Origin: Triops longicaudatus
Taxonomy: Eukaryota > Arthropoda > Branchiopoda > Notostraca > Triopsidae
Direction of reading: 5' to 3'
NCBI GenBank assembly: GCA_022885665.1
Contig: JAGQDJ010000103.1
Span: 62,001-126,000 of the forward strand
Length of the DNA: 64,000 nucleotides
A program made the translations under genes and the position numbers. The notes below the pieces were generated by a model. That model worked only from the letters and a program-made list of their open reading frames with translations. It made no database searches and was not told where the DNA came from. Below, piece by piece: positions 26,801-36,843 of this stretch; position 1 is the stretch's first letter; each line of letters starts with the position of its first letter.

Positions 26801-29800
26801 TCTTGACTAAAAAGTTTTCTTTGGCTTCTTTTCCCTGTATGATTTATTTACAGGTATTATGAAACGGGGAGCTTTAAAGCTGGAGTAATCGGAGGCAGCA
26901 AGCCGAAAGTCGCCACGCCACATGTTGTGGATGCCATCGCCGCTTACAAACGCGAAAATCCGACCATGTTTGCCTGGGAAATCCGGGACCGATTGTTGGC
27001 AGAAGGCATTTGCAATCAAGAAAACGTCCCCAGCGTCAGCTCCATCAACAGGTATAAAAGACGGCCAGGAGCCAAAAAGAAAAAAAGAAAACTTTCCAGT
27101 GTACAAACACGAATTTCGGTTGCGGGAGTGCAGAACTAGACAAAGAAAACAAAATGTATGGAAATGGCCACATTTGCTAAGCAGAGGAGAGATTGGGGAA
27201 ACTGCGTCTGTGTCAACGTGTCTCTAGAGACCGAAGACTGGACCCCAACAACGGTGTAATACCGTCTACTCCTTTCAATTGAGAACAACTCGCGCTACAA
27301 TGGGCCTAGATGGTCCCGCCGAGCCTCTTTCGTGTAACAGTAGCACATGGGACCCCCATAAGAGAGAAAAGGTTCTTTCGATCAGCCATACCGTAGTAGT
27401 AACCTATGCCTGCTCCCCAAAGATGGGTTGAAGGGGGTGGAAAACTGGTCAAATTTTCCCTCTTTTACTTTTCAACCCCTTATTATGCGTCGGGGATTAA
27501 TTCAGTTGGGGCGGTCAATGTCTCCTACAAGCAAAGCTCAACTGCTGCCATGTGTCAAGTAAATGATAGCAGCATTACGAGGGGATATTTGGAAATTAGC
27601 TCGATTGCCGCCCTCTCTACACTCCTGAGATTTCAATCAATGCTAGAACCCCTTACGTGCCCGCAAAGATGGAAACACGCGAAACAGAATTTGTCAGTGA
27701 TTTCTTTGCCGTGCAGAGTGGACCTACGAGAGCTCGGATCTTGGTATGCCTTTCTTTTTTTGTGTTTCAGCACTTGGTCTTTTTCTATTAGGCAGACTGT
27801 AAAGCCGACATGGTCTTCCAATCACATGGAAGCTGAGACTTATTGATCAGAAAGGCGTTCCCCGTGTTTTGATGCGCAAACAACCGTGCTGCGGAAAACA
27901 TGAGACGCGTGACTTTCCTTCTTAGGGCATGCATCTTCTTTGCCTATTGCTTTTTTACCCAAAAAGATAAAAAGCCCTCGGAGAAACTTGTAAGAAAATC
28001 CGGAAACACTAACGCCAACATCTCTACACAAATTTCGTAGGGATTTTCTCAAATTGAAAGATAACATCGTGTAATTCGAATCCTATACTTTACGAAAAGG
28101 AACAGTGTTGATCCCGTGTAATGATCTTGGGTATTGGCGTTGAAAGATGTAAGATACAGTACGATTTGTGGTCCGAAGGGAGATAATCAGTATGCGACAA
28201 CATATGGCTTACCGGCAAAGCTTTGGAACGCGTCGAAGCCACCATTGTGCGTGATGTGACGATGGAGCGATGCGCTTGATTCAATTAAGGGCCAAGAGCT
28301 CTCGGGGTTTCCTTGAAACTTATTTGTCTGACTCTTCTTCGTAGCACACACCACAAACGCTAACCCCAAATGCAGTTAGAGCTGCCTTATTAGTGGCATA
28401 TTTGGCCCTTTATGGGGCGTATTCATGACTTCAACTGTATTTGAAGAATCTCCAGTACTTAAAGGTAGAACAGTTGTATTTCGTTCTGCGCTCTGGGATG
28501 CCATTTCCTCATTTGTTTGAATATCTACGAAAGTAAAGTTCCTGGTACTTTCTCGCTTCAGCTCTTTGTACTTGGACCTTTCGTGCTTTTGAAGCCCCCC
28601 ATGAAAAGGACGCCTCGTATGGAGTCAATCAAGCAAATTGTTTGTCTAACGCGTAGCAGAGCATAGGTAGAAATGGATCGTTACTTGACCACCTTGATAA
28701 TAGTAGCCTTGGGATGGTTCAGCAGGTGGGCTCAGTAAACTCGAGTCTTCTAGTTGGCTCTTCTCCGGTAGGATACAGTTTGGAGTGCACAATAATTTGA
28801 AGAATTTCTTGCTCGCTCCTCTCGTGTCCTTTAAGTGAGGGGAAAAGGGGCCTCGAGAGAAATTGAGTGTTGGATAGTGTTCAGTCGCGTGCCGCTAATG
28901 GCGAGCGACTTGATGTGTACGCGAGTTTGAGTTCTAGCCAACTCGGGAAGAAATGTCTTCAGGTTTTGAATCTTGGGACATACACGTACTTGTGGGGGAA
29001 GCTAGGCAAGGAAAGGAGTGGGGGTGAGACGGTGTGGCTTGTGTGCCTTTTGCTTTTGTAATGCTATATTCCGCATTCCGCCGTGCGCTGTGGGGTCTTA
29101 TTGGCGGAGAAGCTATCTTCCTCTAGCATGGAGCTTTAAGAAATTCATGGAGCCCTTAACTGTCCCGGGCTCTCGTTCCAGTTGGCTGCTGAACCAGAGA
29201 AGCCCAAAAAAAGACAAAAAGAAGGAGGAGAGAGAAAAGAAGAAAACAGCTCAGAAAGTACCACAAGACGACAGCTCGCAAGCAAATGTCCTCGCTGACT
29301 TTTCTACACTTGCTATGCCTACCTCCACAGCAAACATACTGCCACATTGATTTTTGTCCACCCAAGGAAAGAAATTCCAGCACATTGGAAAGTTTTCAAG
29401 CTTTCTAGGAGCTTCACACACAAGATTAGGACTGTTTCAAGTAATCCATCTTTTTTTTTTTATTTTCATCGTCCTGTGTAGAATTGTGAGAAACAAAGCG
29501 GCAGAAAAGGCCAAAACTGCGGGCGGCCATGGTGGACATGGCTCCAACTCGGGTCCAGTGAGTCCAATTTCTCAAACCACGTCGGTTATTACACATGGAT
29601 CAACGGCATCCATGGGACCGAATCAGGGAACCGGCCACAATTTACATGGTCAACATCATTTACATCCTCATGATTCACCAGTTCACCGCCCGGGATCTTA
29701 TTCGATTAACGGAATCTTGGGTATTCCGCAAACCGACCCTAACGGCAACATCAAACGAAAGAGAGATGAAGTTGGTAAGTTTATTGTTCATCCTCATTTT

Positions 29801-32800
29801 TTTCTGTTTTTATCTTCACGGTCATAAAATCTGTTACAATTCAAAGACAAAAATAAGAAAAAAAAGAAACAATTCCGTGCGTTCTTTCTGCTGTAGTTAA
29901 GGAATTACTTTCCTTAACTACAAAAGCTGACTAATAAAGAATTTGCATTGAATATGAAAATTGGAGTAGAATAGCCATTGAAAAAATGACCGTTGCAGTT
30001 TTAAGTGTAATTTCTCTCCGTGACTGTTCTGCCAAAGAATTCTTTGTTCTAAGTGAATTTGTAGGAGGGTCTTGAAAGATGTCAGTACTTCTTGAAAACA
30101 GGGAAAAGTCCTTTCCGGGAAGGAAACGTCATTTCCGGCTTGGGTATAATGTCTTATTGGCAAAGTATACGAGCTGCTTAAAAGAGATCTGAATTTTCTT
30201 GAAAAAGGTTTTATGTATGCCAAGACCTCCATCTTATAACAGCAACTCTCGAAAGTATGCAGTTTGGACTCAATCCATAACAATGGCTCTCATCTTCTGA
30301 GTAATTCAATACCCTGAAAACAACCAAGTCTTTGCTAGTTTCCCGAAATACCCCACGAAGCAATGGACGGTGAGCCACTTTACCGCAAACCCTAATCAAA
30401 TGCAGGTTCCTCTTTAAGCACCGGCAACATTCCCATTCCCTTTGTTCCCGTGGTCCTTTTTGTCTCTGTAGTTGATAAATAATTCGACATTCCACGTACA
30501 GGTTGATTAAGTTTGTCCCCATCACTCCGCAAGCGAGTTCTAGCAATTGAGATCTCTGTTTTGTGTACCAACTCGTGATTCCCAAGCCACGCAAGGGAGT
30601 TTTTTGTCTACTTACTTAGTGGTGTGGACCAGATTGAGATGTTTCTCATTCGAGGGCATCATTAACAATGTTTGCCACCCCCACCTCCTCTGTGGAACGC
30701 GCTATTGCCAAAAGCATTCCGTCTTCGACCCGAGGCGGGATGTCTTCCGCAAGTAGGGCGAACCCCCCTGCTCCCCTGTTATACCGAAATTTTGGAATCG
30801 AAGAGCAAAGATGTTCCGTAACGTGGGATGTGTTTCTGGGTTTTCTCTCGTCTTGTTTTCTTGTGGAATATAAAGAGAGCCGAGAGGGAGTTTCGGTATC
30901 GAGATGTCAAAGGGAAGAACGAAAGAGAGGAAACCCGGCGAGGTCGAGAGCCTGTAGCCGACGATGCGTGGCGCAACGGCCGGAGGTCCGGATGAGGTCG
31001 AAGCTTGTCGTCGGCAAGCGTCAGCCCCATCCAGGCCGCTGCCGTCGTCGACGTCAGAAAAGAGAGAAGAGATGTCTTTATAAGAGACTCCGGGCCGGGA
31101 ATGATGACGCAGCCTCTTTCTCATACATCGCGCGTTTCTAAGCCATAAATGGCCTTTTCGACCCTACCTAATTGCGTCAGGCAATCACCATTCTTCACTC
31201 AAGTGAACTAGACTAACCCATATGGCAGATTTATATGGAAATGATTACGTGTTAAAAAGCCCTAAAAATCCCCCCACTAGTTCCAAAGAGCCACTTTCAG
31301 GTCTTGCTCGCCTGTTCGCTACGTTTCAGATTGGCAAGAAAATACGCTCGCTGGGAATGCGGAAGGGAAAAGCTAGCCGAGTATGAAGCGTACCGTTATA
31401 TTTGTTATACGTTACATTAAAATCACTATGAGGCGTTTGTTTCACAGTTTGAAGTTTGAATCTGACCTTTAGAGGGTAAGAATAGGAATTCGAGTGTGTC
31501 AAATGCTCTGCGTTATTGGGCATTGTTTGTGGTACTCAATGTGTCGTAATCCTTGCATAGTCTGTCAACTGTCGATTGTCCATGTTTTGGGACGCGTAAG
31601 AGCGAACGGCAGCTTTACTTTGTTGGAAGTCGAGTATTGGCACCCGGCTTGGTCGTCACAAGCCATGGGACACAGACAAACGACGTATTCTGCAAAACCA
31701 GGCATCGGAACGACCCCCAAAATTTGAACCAACAAAACAGGCAATCCCCCTTTGCGTTTGCCTGCCGACAAAAGCACAGTGCACAGTATATTAAGCTAGT
31801 GAGAATTCTCACCCCAAAAGCTACCTTGCTGGGGACACACGTACACACAATACACGCGTGTTACCCGATAACATTCTTGACTGCCCCCCCTCTTATTCCC
31901 AAAGGTGGCAAAACCGCGCGAGTCTCGCGCTCCCTTAACCTCTCTGCAAAGTTATATGGCCGAGATTGGCTGGACCGTTTTATTTCAGTTGGGCGTTTAG
32001 CTGTAGAGCAGATGCAAACTGTCGTGATTGATTAAGCCGAACTTTCTTTCAATCTGGCCTTTCGCAGCTTGGCTCGTCAAAAACGTGTGCGATTCGCACC
32101 TTCCGTATTTAATGCTCGTGTGCCACTTCCTCAAAGTTGTGCAGAGGCTTTTAAGCTACTTTGCTCTGCATGTTTTACTTTGAGAGGGAATTGGATTCCT
32201 TGGCTTGGTAATCGTGTTATTCAAACAATAAGGCGGTCTGTTGGTGCCCGCCCTCATTGTATTTCGAGGACCTCACTTCAACGTCTCCCCTCCTGGTGCG
32301 CTTGGGCCAAGCCAAAGCTGATAAAGCTCCCACCAAGGGTGTGCGAGAGGGCAATTGTTGGGAGAGGTCATTTGGGGCGCTTGCTAACACAACCCTAAGT
32401 GACATATGATACCCGATGATACGACCTCTTCTCGCAATGAGTAAATGAGCATCTGATGAATTTTCATCCATTTCAGAAGATCAACGATTTTTTTCATTTT
32501 GTTTTTGAAAGTGGCCCTAGTAGAAAGACAAACTTGTGCATTCTTTTTGTAAGAGTGATTTCGGTTTAATGAAGCAGCAGAAGAAGGCGGGAATGAAATA
32601 GGTGACCTTTTTTTCGGAAGTGAGTTGGTCCATTGGGACACTTGTTGGGTGCATTACACTAATGCATCGACCCTAGCAACTTGCACTTGCACTCTCTTGG
32701 GTGTGTTATGTGAGGGAGTGACAAGTAAAGGGGAGATGGAAAGAGGTTCTAGCGTTGAGAGCAACAGCAAAGAAAATTGTTGGCGCGATCGTATGTTATG

Positions 32801-34642
32801 TAACGGGGGTGCAACAAGGTTATACAGGGGTGAAAGGGAATGAGCTCAATCTGTATTTGACTATGGGGGTGAGGAACATGAAAAGGGGAGATTTGATCTT
32901 GCGACAGCTTGTTTTCATCCATGTTGGGAGAAATTAGACTAGTTGAGTGGCTTTTGCTCTGATTTAATTACGAAATTTCCCTTTTTGCTTTTCCCCTTTT
33001 ATAGACGACGGTCGTGAAATGACGGGCAACCCTGAAGAGGACTTGAAGCGTCAACGGCTGCATTATAACAGCGACCAACTCTACAACGTAAGTATTTCAA
33101 GCCTTATGTCGAGAGATGTTAAATTGGGCGATTGAGTGCCAAGGGAACGTCAATTTTGATTTCTGTTATTTGCGCTTGACAGGTTTGGCCATCCAAGTGG
33201 AGCTCTTTGAAAGACGATTCGTCCAAGTTGTTACCGGACTTGGGTAGTGTCAATACAACCAACGGCGGCTCACCGTACACCTTGCCAAGTTTTGTGACAG
33301 ATCATCAAGGAGTCTTCAGTACAGCTGTTACATCCGTCACCTCCGGTGATCCGCTTTACGATAGCATCAGCAATATGACCCATCAGTCCCAGAGTACAGC
33401 CATTTATACGCCACCTCTAGGCACCTCTCTAGGTAAACCCAGTTTCTTGCTTCGTCATTTGGAACTTGCTTGTTTTTCTATTTATCAGCAGCTTTTGTGT
33501 CAGTTCTCTTTTTCGTTTAAAGACGAGTCCGGTCTGAGGGTCTTGAGAATGGACAAAAAATGAGCATGAACATTTCGGAAAAGCTTTTTTAACGTTTGGG
33601 CATGGTTTTAATTGCGTTATTGACTGATGGGCATGCCCCTGTTTGTTTTGTCTTGGTGTGTAAAATCATAGGCAGCGGATCCTTGACACCTTTGACGCCC
33701 ATCAGCATGCAAGAGATCAAGGCACACATGCTAGCCCCGGTGGATAGCTCGATGCAATATCAACAAGGTAAGATGATACTCTTTTTCCCGCCTGATATCG
33801 ATTTCATACGTCGTTTGTAGAAAATGTCTATTTTCCTTTCGTTCTTTTTCTCTGACGTTGTCCGTTCTTTAGTTTTGTAGATCTTTTGTTTGGAATGTTT
33901 GTCGTGTGTTTTTGTTAGTTTACTTTGGAAAAGCGTAGTGTGTACATATGGTTTGTTCGTACATATGTATTTTGTGTTGCTGATTGTTGCATGGCCTTTA
34001 TGTCCTTGTGCACACAGACAGCAGCGGTTACGTTGTACCTTTGGGTCACTCATCTCCGCTCCCTGGAACGCCCGTCTCAGGTCAGCCATGTCCCAGCACC
34101 AACACGCATCCTCACCTCCCGCACGCAGATCTTACGCACATGGTGGCCGGAGCGGGAGGACTGGTCACGCCCCCTACGGGATTGGACTCGCCCAGCCGCT
34201 GCTCTTCGATGCCTCTTTCGCCGCAAAAAGCAGATTCCCCTTCTGCGCACCGGCCTTCTTCTCTTACTTTATTGCAACCCGTAGTAGGCTCGACCACGTC
34301 CTATGCATTACCCAGTTTAGCTCCTTATTCCGCAGCAGGTAAAGAATTACGAGACGGAAAAGATCTCCGGAAGGATGTATCAGTTTTGCTGTGCATTTTT
34401 GCATGTTTGGCTTTCTCTTCGCACGGCTTGCCTATTAAACTGAACAAATACTGTAGATGTGTATCTTGCGTGAACAGAGGCTGATTGAATCTACTTTTCG
34501 TGTCTTTGCAGGAAGTGGCGTAGTGAGCGGAAGCGTTATGCCCGGATCCGATTACTCGTATAGCTCACATTATACTCAATACGGTCCAACGTATGGCTAT
34601 GCGTACAGTGGTCCTGGAACTGGCGGTTTGCTCACGAAATAA
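8781..34642 (+). CDS. Pax2/5/8: Pax2/5/8 (shaven/sparkling-class) paired-box transcription factor, whole gene
   Basis: Nuclear sequence-specific transcription factor. Exons on the distal-start model: 8781-8883, 24901-25066 or 25199-25364, 26854-27051, 29482-29774, 33005-33087, 33183-33432, 33672-33767, 34018-34338, 34512-34642. They join in frame to 546 residues, within the usual range for the family. Order: short N-terminus with PKKK, complete paired domain (PAI half ending in KIL, RED half beginning YYETGS and ending PSVSSINR), octapeptide YSINGILG, basic KRKRDE, then a Ser/Thr/Pro-rich activation region and a Tyr/Gly-rich C-terminus. Octapeptide with no full homeodomain identifies the Pax2/5/8 class rather than Pax3/7, Pax6 or Pax1/9. 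The gene is unusual in having two interchangeable PAI exons and a likely second first exon. The core from 24901 on is near certain; the distal first exon is less so. Confidence 0.95.
8884..22700 (+). other. Large Pax intron, 5' part
   Basis: No conserved coding sequence was recognised on either strand. Contents visible by eye are scattered homopolymers (for example 13 G at 18788), the AT-rich minisatellite near 21.7 kb and unremarkable DNA. An intron of this size in a developmental regulator is a plausible home for enhancers, but none can be pointed to from the sequence. Confidence 0.5.
21665..21800. repeat. AT-rich minisatellite
   Basis: Imperfect tandem copies built from AATATAATAAAAAGTAAAAT-like units (roughly 28-32 bp), preceded by AAATAAATAAAAT repeats. 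The A-rich strand is the plus strand throughout. It lies about 1 kb upstream of the promoter-like cluster in the same Pax intron. Confidence 0.8.
22763..22860. promoter_or_regulatory. Candidate internal Pax promoter: E-box, CRE-like site and inverted CCAAT boxes
   Basis: Within 100 bp lie CACGTG (22763-22768), TGACGTAG (22784-22791), GGCCAATC (22804-22811), the palindrome ACGTCGACGT, and the exact inverse GATTGGCC (22853-22860). E-box, CRE-like and paired CCAAT (NF-Y) sites are the standard content of TATA-less proximal promoters. The cluster sits about 1 kb upstream of a candidate alternative first coding exon at 23870, and the surrounding DNA is more GC-rich than its neighbours. A CCAAT pair in inverted orientation could drive transcription either way. 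A separate TATAAAAG at 22637 is upstream of the cluster, so it is unlikely to be its TATA box. No start site can be placed. Confidence 0.55.
23870..23930 (+). CDS. Pax2/5/8: Candidate proximal first coding exon of Pax2/5/8
   Basis: ATG at 23870 has an excellent start context, CCCACCATGG, and opens MDLTTAYRYNQNMMEYYT before an in-frame stop just past the donors. Two good donors follow, T|GTAAGA (exon end 23924) and A|GTGAGT (exon end 23930). Both end in phase 1, exactly what exons A and B require, and they differ by two codons (TC versus TCKS before the paired domain). The opening MDL followed by a Tyr-rich stretch recalls the short N-termini of vertebrate PAX5 (MDLEKNY...), and PAX5 also uses two alternative first exons. 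The junction residue would be Cys or Ser. It remains a prediction: the coding length is only 18-20 codons and no transcript was seen. Confidence 0.55.
24901..25066 (+). CDS. Pax2/5/8: Pax2/5/8 paired-domain exon A (canonical PAI subdomain)
   Basis: After acceptor TTACAG the exon supplies two bases of a split codon and then HGGVNQLGGVFVNGRPLP, the beta-hairpin and type II turn of the PAI half, followed by its three helices ending in KIL. Recognition-helix residues are Gln42, Arg44 and His47 (counting the split codon as residue 1), the known Pax2/5/8 signature; Pax6 has Ile, Gln and Asn there. The exon ends AG|GTGAGG in phase 2, completing Arg with the RED exon. Length is 166 nt, not a multiple of three. 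In any predicted splice the usual first glycine of the domain becomes Arg, Cys or Ser. Confidence 0.95.
25199..25364 (+). CDS. Pax2/5/8: Pax2/5/8 paired-domain exon B (divergent alternative PAI subdomain)
   Basis: A second copy of the PAI exon, 132 bp downstream, with acceptor ATGTAG, donor AG|GTAAAA, the same 166-nt length and the same phases. It reads RDGVNQHGGLYVNGRPLP and then ISRQLLISHGC and KILG. It is fully open and keeps the structural residues N14, G15, R16, S46, H47 and G48. I count 14 differences from exon A in 54 complete codons, among them G3D, L8H, F12Y, E28G, H31C and R44L. Leu at 44 is also what I recall for fly Pox neuro. Spliced to the distal exon it would give PKKKRRD. The open frame and intact splice sites argue against a pseudoexon. 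If both A and B were included, translation would stop at 25254-25256. Confidence 0.9.
25835..25860. repeat. (AG)n microsatellite
   Basis: About 13 AG units in the intron between paired-domain exon B and the RED exon, ending at the A run at 25860. Confidence 0.85.
26854..27051 (+). CDS. Pax2/5/8: Pax2/5/8 paired-domain exon, RED subdomain
   Basis: Acceptor TTTACAG and donor AG|GTATAA bound 198 nt. The exon completes the Arg codon of exon A or B and encodes YYETGS, the linker with GVIGGSKPKVATP, then helices with NPTMFAWEIRDRLLAEGIC and the end PSVSSIN. This is the C-terminal helix-turn-helix half of the paired domain and is very close to the vertebrate Pax2/5/8 sequence. It is shared by both PAI variants, so swapping A for B changes only the N-terminal half. 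Confidence 0.96.
29482..29774 (+). CDS. Pax2/5/8: Pax2/5/8 octapeptide exon
   Basis: The exon completes the last Arg of SSINR, continues IVRNKAAEKAK, passes through a Gly/His/Ser/Thr-rich linker with a His cluster (HGQHHLHPH), and reaches the octapeptide SYSINGILGI, the Groucho/TLE-binding motif of this family. It ends with NIKRKRDEV, matching the KRKRDE basic patch that follows the octapeptide in vertebrate Pax2/5/8. The donor is G|GTAAGT, phase 1. The octapeptide suggests context-dependent repression. Confidence 0.95.
29892..29922. repeat. Perfect 13-bp hairpin, 5-base loop, in Pax intron
   Basis: TGTAGTTAAGGAA is followed by TTACT and then its exact reverse complement. It lies 118 bp past the octapeptide exon donor. 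It could be a chance inverted repeat or an intronic RNA stem; nothing else supports a function. Confidence 0.8.
30880..31135. other. GC-rich island in the octapeptide-downstream intron
   Basis: This block is clearly richer in G+C than the intron around it, with many CG dinucleotides, a GACGTCAG CRE-like site and TTTATAAGAG followed by a CG-rich stretch. Long open frames run on both strands (ATG 30668 to 31141, plus; 31124 to 30702, minus), but base composition explains them and neither resembles a known protein. An enhancer, an internal promoter or a retained unspliced exon are possible. I favour regulatory DNA with low certainty. Confidence 0.35.
33005..33087 (+). CDS. Pax2/5/8: Pax2/5/8 exon after the octapeptide
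   Basis: Acceptor TTATAG and donor AAC|GTAAGT bound 83 nt. It reads DGREMTGNPEEDLKRQRLHY and ends QLYN. In vertebrate Pax2/5/8 this place holds a partial homeodomain (first helix). Here only a short basic segment remains and no homeodomain helix can be recognised, so the remnant is degraded or lost. Confidence 0.88.
33183..33432 (+). CDS. Pax2/5/8: Pax2/5/8 activation-region exon 1
   Basis: Opens VWPSKWSSLKDD and continues Ser/Thr/Asp-rich with SPYTLPSF, TSGDPLYDS and IYTPPLG. The VW-x-x-KW opening resembles the tryptophan-containing segment I associate with arthropod shaven proteins. Bounded by CAG|GTT and G|GTAAAC; starts in phase 0, ends in phase 1. The region is expected to be disordered and to activate transcription. 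Confidence 0.88.
33672..33767 (+). CDS. Pax2/5/8: Pax2/5/8 activation-region exon 2
   Basis: A 96-nt phase 1-1 exon reading GSGSLTPLTPISMQEIKAHM and ending MQYQQ. Because 96 is divisible by three and both ends are phase 1, it could be skipped in frame, as is common in the 3' half of vertebrate Pax2, 5 and 8 transcripts. Acceptor ATCATAG, donor G|GTAAGA. Confidence 0.88.
34018..34338 (+). CDS. Pax2/5/8: Pax2/5/8 activation-region exon 3
   Basis: A 321-nt phase 1-1 exon rich in Ser, Pro and Thr: GYVVPLGHSSPLPGTPVSG, a His-rich bit, LVTPPTGLDSPSRCSS, and SYALPSLAPYSAAG. Low-complexity activation sequence without a globular domain. It keeps the frame if skipped. Acceptor CACACAG, donor G|GTAAAG. 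Confidence 0.9.
34512..34642 (+). CDS. Pax2/5/8: Pax2/5/8 last coding exon
   Basis: Begins after TTTGCAG, reads VMPGSDYSYSSHYTQYGPTY and ends GGLLTK with TAA at 34640-34642. VMPGSDYSYSSHYTQY aligns with MVPGSEFSGNPYSHPQY of vertebrate PAX2, where it belongs to the activation/inhibitory C-terminus. The Tyr/Gly-rich tail fits the family. I see no AATAAA in the first kilobase after the stop; an ATTAAA is at about 35744. Confidence 0.93.
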
Positions 34643-35731
34643 CGTTCAAGGTGAGCTAGGCTAAAAGATAAGCGAGGAGAATTCCTAATTAACGAAATAC
34701 TTTTCTTGATAAAGAAGTTCGAAGCGTTACACTAGTCCAGACGGCCTTAGAAAAAGAGCGGAGTAAAAAAAGAAACCTTGGATGATTGTCCTTGTCGACG
34801 GGTACAAGCGATTAATGAGCCCAAGTCAAGCCTTCCCTCTGCCTTTGATGGATTGCCCTGAGGCCGTGTAATGTGCAACAAGTTCACCGCATTTCCGTTT
34901 GAGCTGGCCAGATTTTATCAGCGCAAAACATAATTGTATTATTGCCTCGCCCCTCCTTCAAAGATCTCAAACTTGAATCATCGCAATTTTTGGCTGAAGG
35001 GATTCTGACATGTATACCCTGGATTTTGTGCAAACACATAACAAACGGACAGCAAGCGATTGAAATTATGTTATGCAACGTGCATGAAGCGAACCGTGAG
35101 CACCTCTGTCGATGAGAGTGTCTTCTTTGCAATATGTATTCTAAGAATATTTGTTTTGAGTTACATGTACTAGACTTTTTTAATAGGAAAGTTTTATGGG
35201 TGGGTTAAGCTAGTTCACCTCTGTAGTAATTAATTGGTAGATAGAAAAAAGCTCCCTTTCTTTCCTTTTTCACTCCTACTGTCGCCTGCGAAAGTCTCTT
35301 CCCTCTTTACCCAAAGCACTCTTACTTTTTAAAAGGAAAAAAAGCAAAGGGCACTGATACCAAAGATAGTCGGTAAAGTGGTGACTTTCGACAGGAAGTC
35401 ATCGTGTATATTGTTTTTATTTAAGATGCATTGTGAAAAATACCTTTTAAAGCAGTAGGAATTAAGAGCTTGTTGCGTTTTTGGACAAATTATTTCACCT
35501 GTATTCTTATGATTTGGATTTTTTTTTTTAGTTTGATTTTGTGAGTCATGGTACGGTCATTATTCTGCCTTGGCTAAATTTGTACATGCGCTCTTTTACA
35601 AGCGGGAACATGATATTCTCGAAAAATTGAACGGTGTCTTTACATTATTACCTTCGAAGTGAAAGTGAGAAGTATCAGAAATTATCTGTCGAGGGGTACG
35701 CTGGACGACTTTTCCGCGAAAGACTGTTTAA

Positions 35732-35870
35732 CAGTGGAGTCATATTAAATCGAGTTCTGATAAGGCGAGAATCCGCTTAACTAGAACCACAACTTACGGT
35801 CCCGTTTTTGTCCCATTTAACCTAATGAGAATGAAACTCTGTTTAGGCGAATTCGTTACTCGACTATTCG
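35732..35870 (+). mobile_element. pogo/Tigger-like terminal fragment, copy 1
   Basis: Begins CAGTGGAGTCATATTAAAT and contains GAATCCGCTTAAC, GGTCCCG and GTCCCATTTAAC. CAGT-start termini with repeated CGCTTAAC and TCCCATTTAAC are typical of pogo/Tigger elements of the Tc1/mariner superfamily. It aligns with copy 2 at 36844 in the same orientation. No transposase frame is present. Confidence 0.5.
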
Positions 35871-35974
35871 CTTCAGTTAATAGTTCTCTATTTTTATTAA
35901 GTGTTTATATAATAACTTCGGTAAACAGAGGCCTCGACAGACACTAGTTCTTGAAAGTTGAATACGGTTTAGAT

Positions 35975-36055
35975 CAGTGGTCTTCAACATAGTCGCAAGC
36001 GCCCTCTTGTGGGCATTAGATATTTTTTTTTTAGTGGGCGGTAGGAAGCGCTCAA
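35975..36055 (+). mobile_element. Possible hAT-type terminus
   Basis: CAGTGGTCTTCAACATAG followed by GCGCCCTCTTGTGGGC resembles the CAGTGGTTCTCAACC ends of many hAT elements and their nonautonomous derivatives. No opposite end with the inverse repeat was found in the next kilobases, so this would be a truncated relic. Confidence 0.3.
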
Positions 36056-36656
36056 TCATTCGACAGACATGAATGCCCAGGATTATAGACGTAGAAGCAG
36101 TGAATCCTTTTGGTGTTGTTTAAGTCGACGATTTCCACTAACAAGTAACTAAAATAAATATTATTAATAGATTTTTTTTACATTTTGTAAATATGCGCAA
36201 CTTTTGTTGGCATTGCGTGCCAAAGGCCTACAATTTACTTTTCCTGGAAATTCTGTTTCAATCTATGTGGGTAATATTTTTAAGTTTTCGGCTTGTCTTT
36301 GGTCGATACTTAAGTAGCGTTAAAAGAACTTCTTCAGAATCCTGCGACGGAAGGCGGAGTTTTGAGCAGCCAGCATAGGAAAATCTGGACGGCATGTGTC
36401 TGCGGTGCGTACCAAACGTGTCGTGTTTCTTCATGAAAATCAGAGTTGATAATACTGTAAAGGTTTCTGAATTAATACTTTTTCTTTTACACATTAAAAA
36501 ATTAAAATACCTGCTCAGTTGGAGAGCCAGTTGGATAAAGACATTAGAAATTCAAACGTTCATCAGCATCTAGTTTACACGAATAAAGAAGTTCACTTGA
36601 AGAATTAGTCGTCCTTGATGAGTTTCGCCGAAAAAAAAAAGATATATGTGGGAATA

Positions 36657-36719
36657 GAACTTGTGCCCCTAAAATCCCTCAAATACAATGTATTTGAGGG
36701 ATTTTGGGGGCACAAGTTC
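36657..36719. repeat. 31-bp near-perfect inverted repeat with a single-base centre
   Basis: Arms 36657-36687 and 36689-36719 pair over all 31 positions except one (T at 36670 opposite G at 36706), around one A at 36688. The arm reads inward GAACTTGTGCCCC, then AAAATCCCTCAAATACA on the far side of the mismatch. Near-perfection implies recent formation or selection. The one-base loop is unlike a normal microRNA precursor. Confidence 0.95.
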
Positions 36720-36843
36720 CAGACAACATTCAATCAGATTTCCCGTACTGCGTGTGTATAAAACTTCTGATAATTCTAAGATTATCGCAAATAGAATATT
36801 CTGACAATAGAAAGAGCCTGTAAATGCTTTGTAGGTCGTACTA

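Noticed and set aside
27406..27846. 146-codon plus-strand frame in the Pax intron
   Set aside because: Starts with ATG but shows no domain, codon bias or splice link; likely chance.
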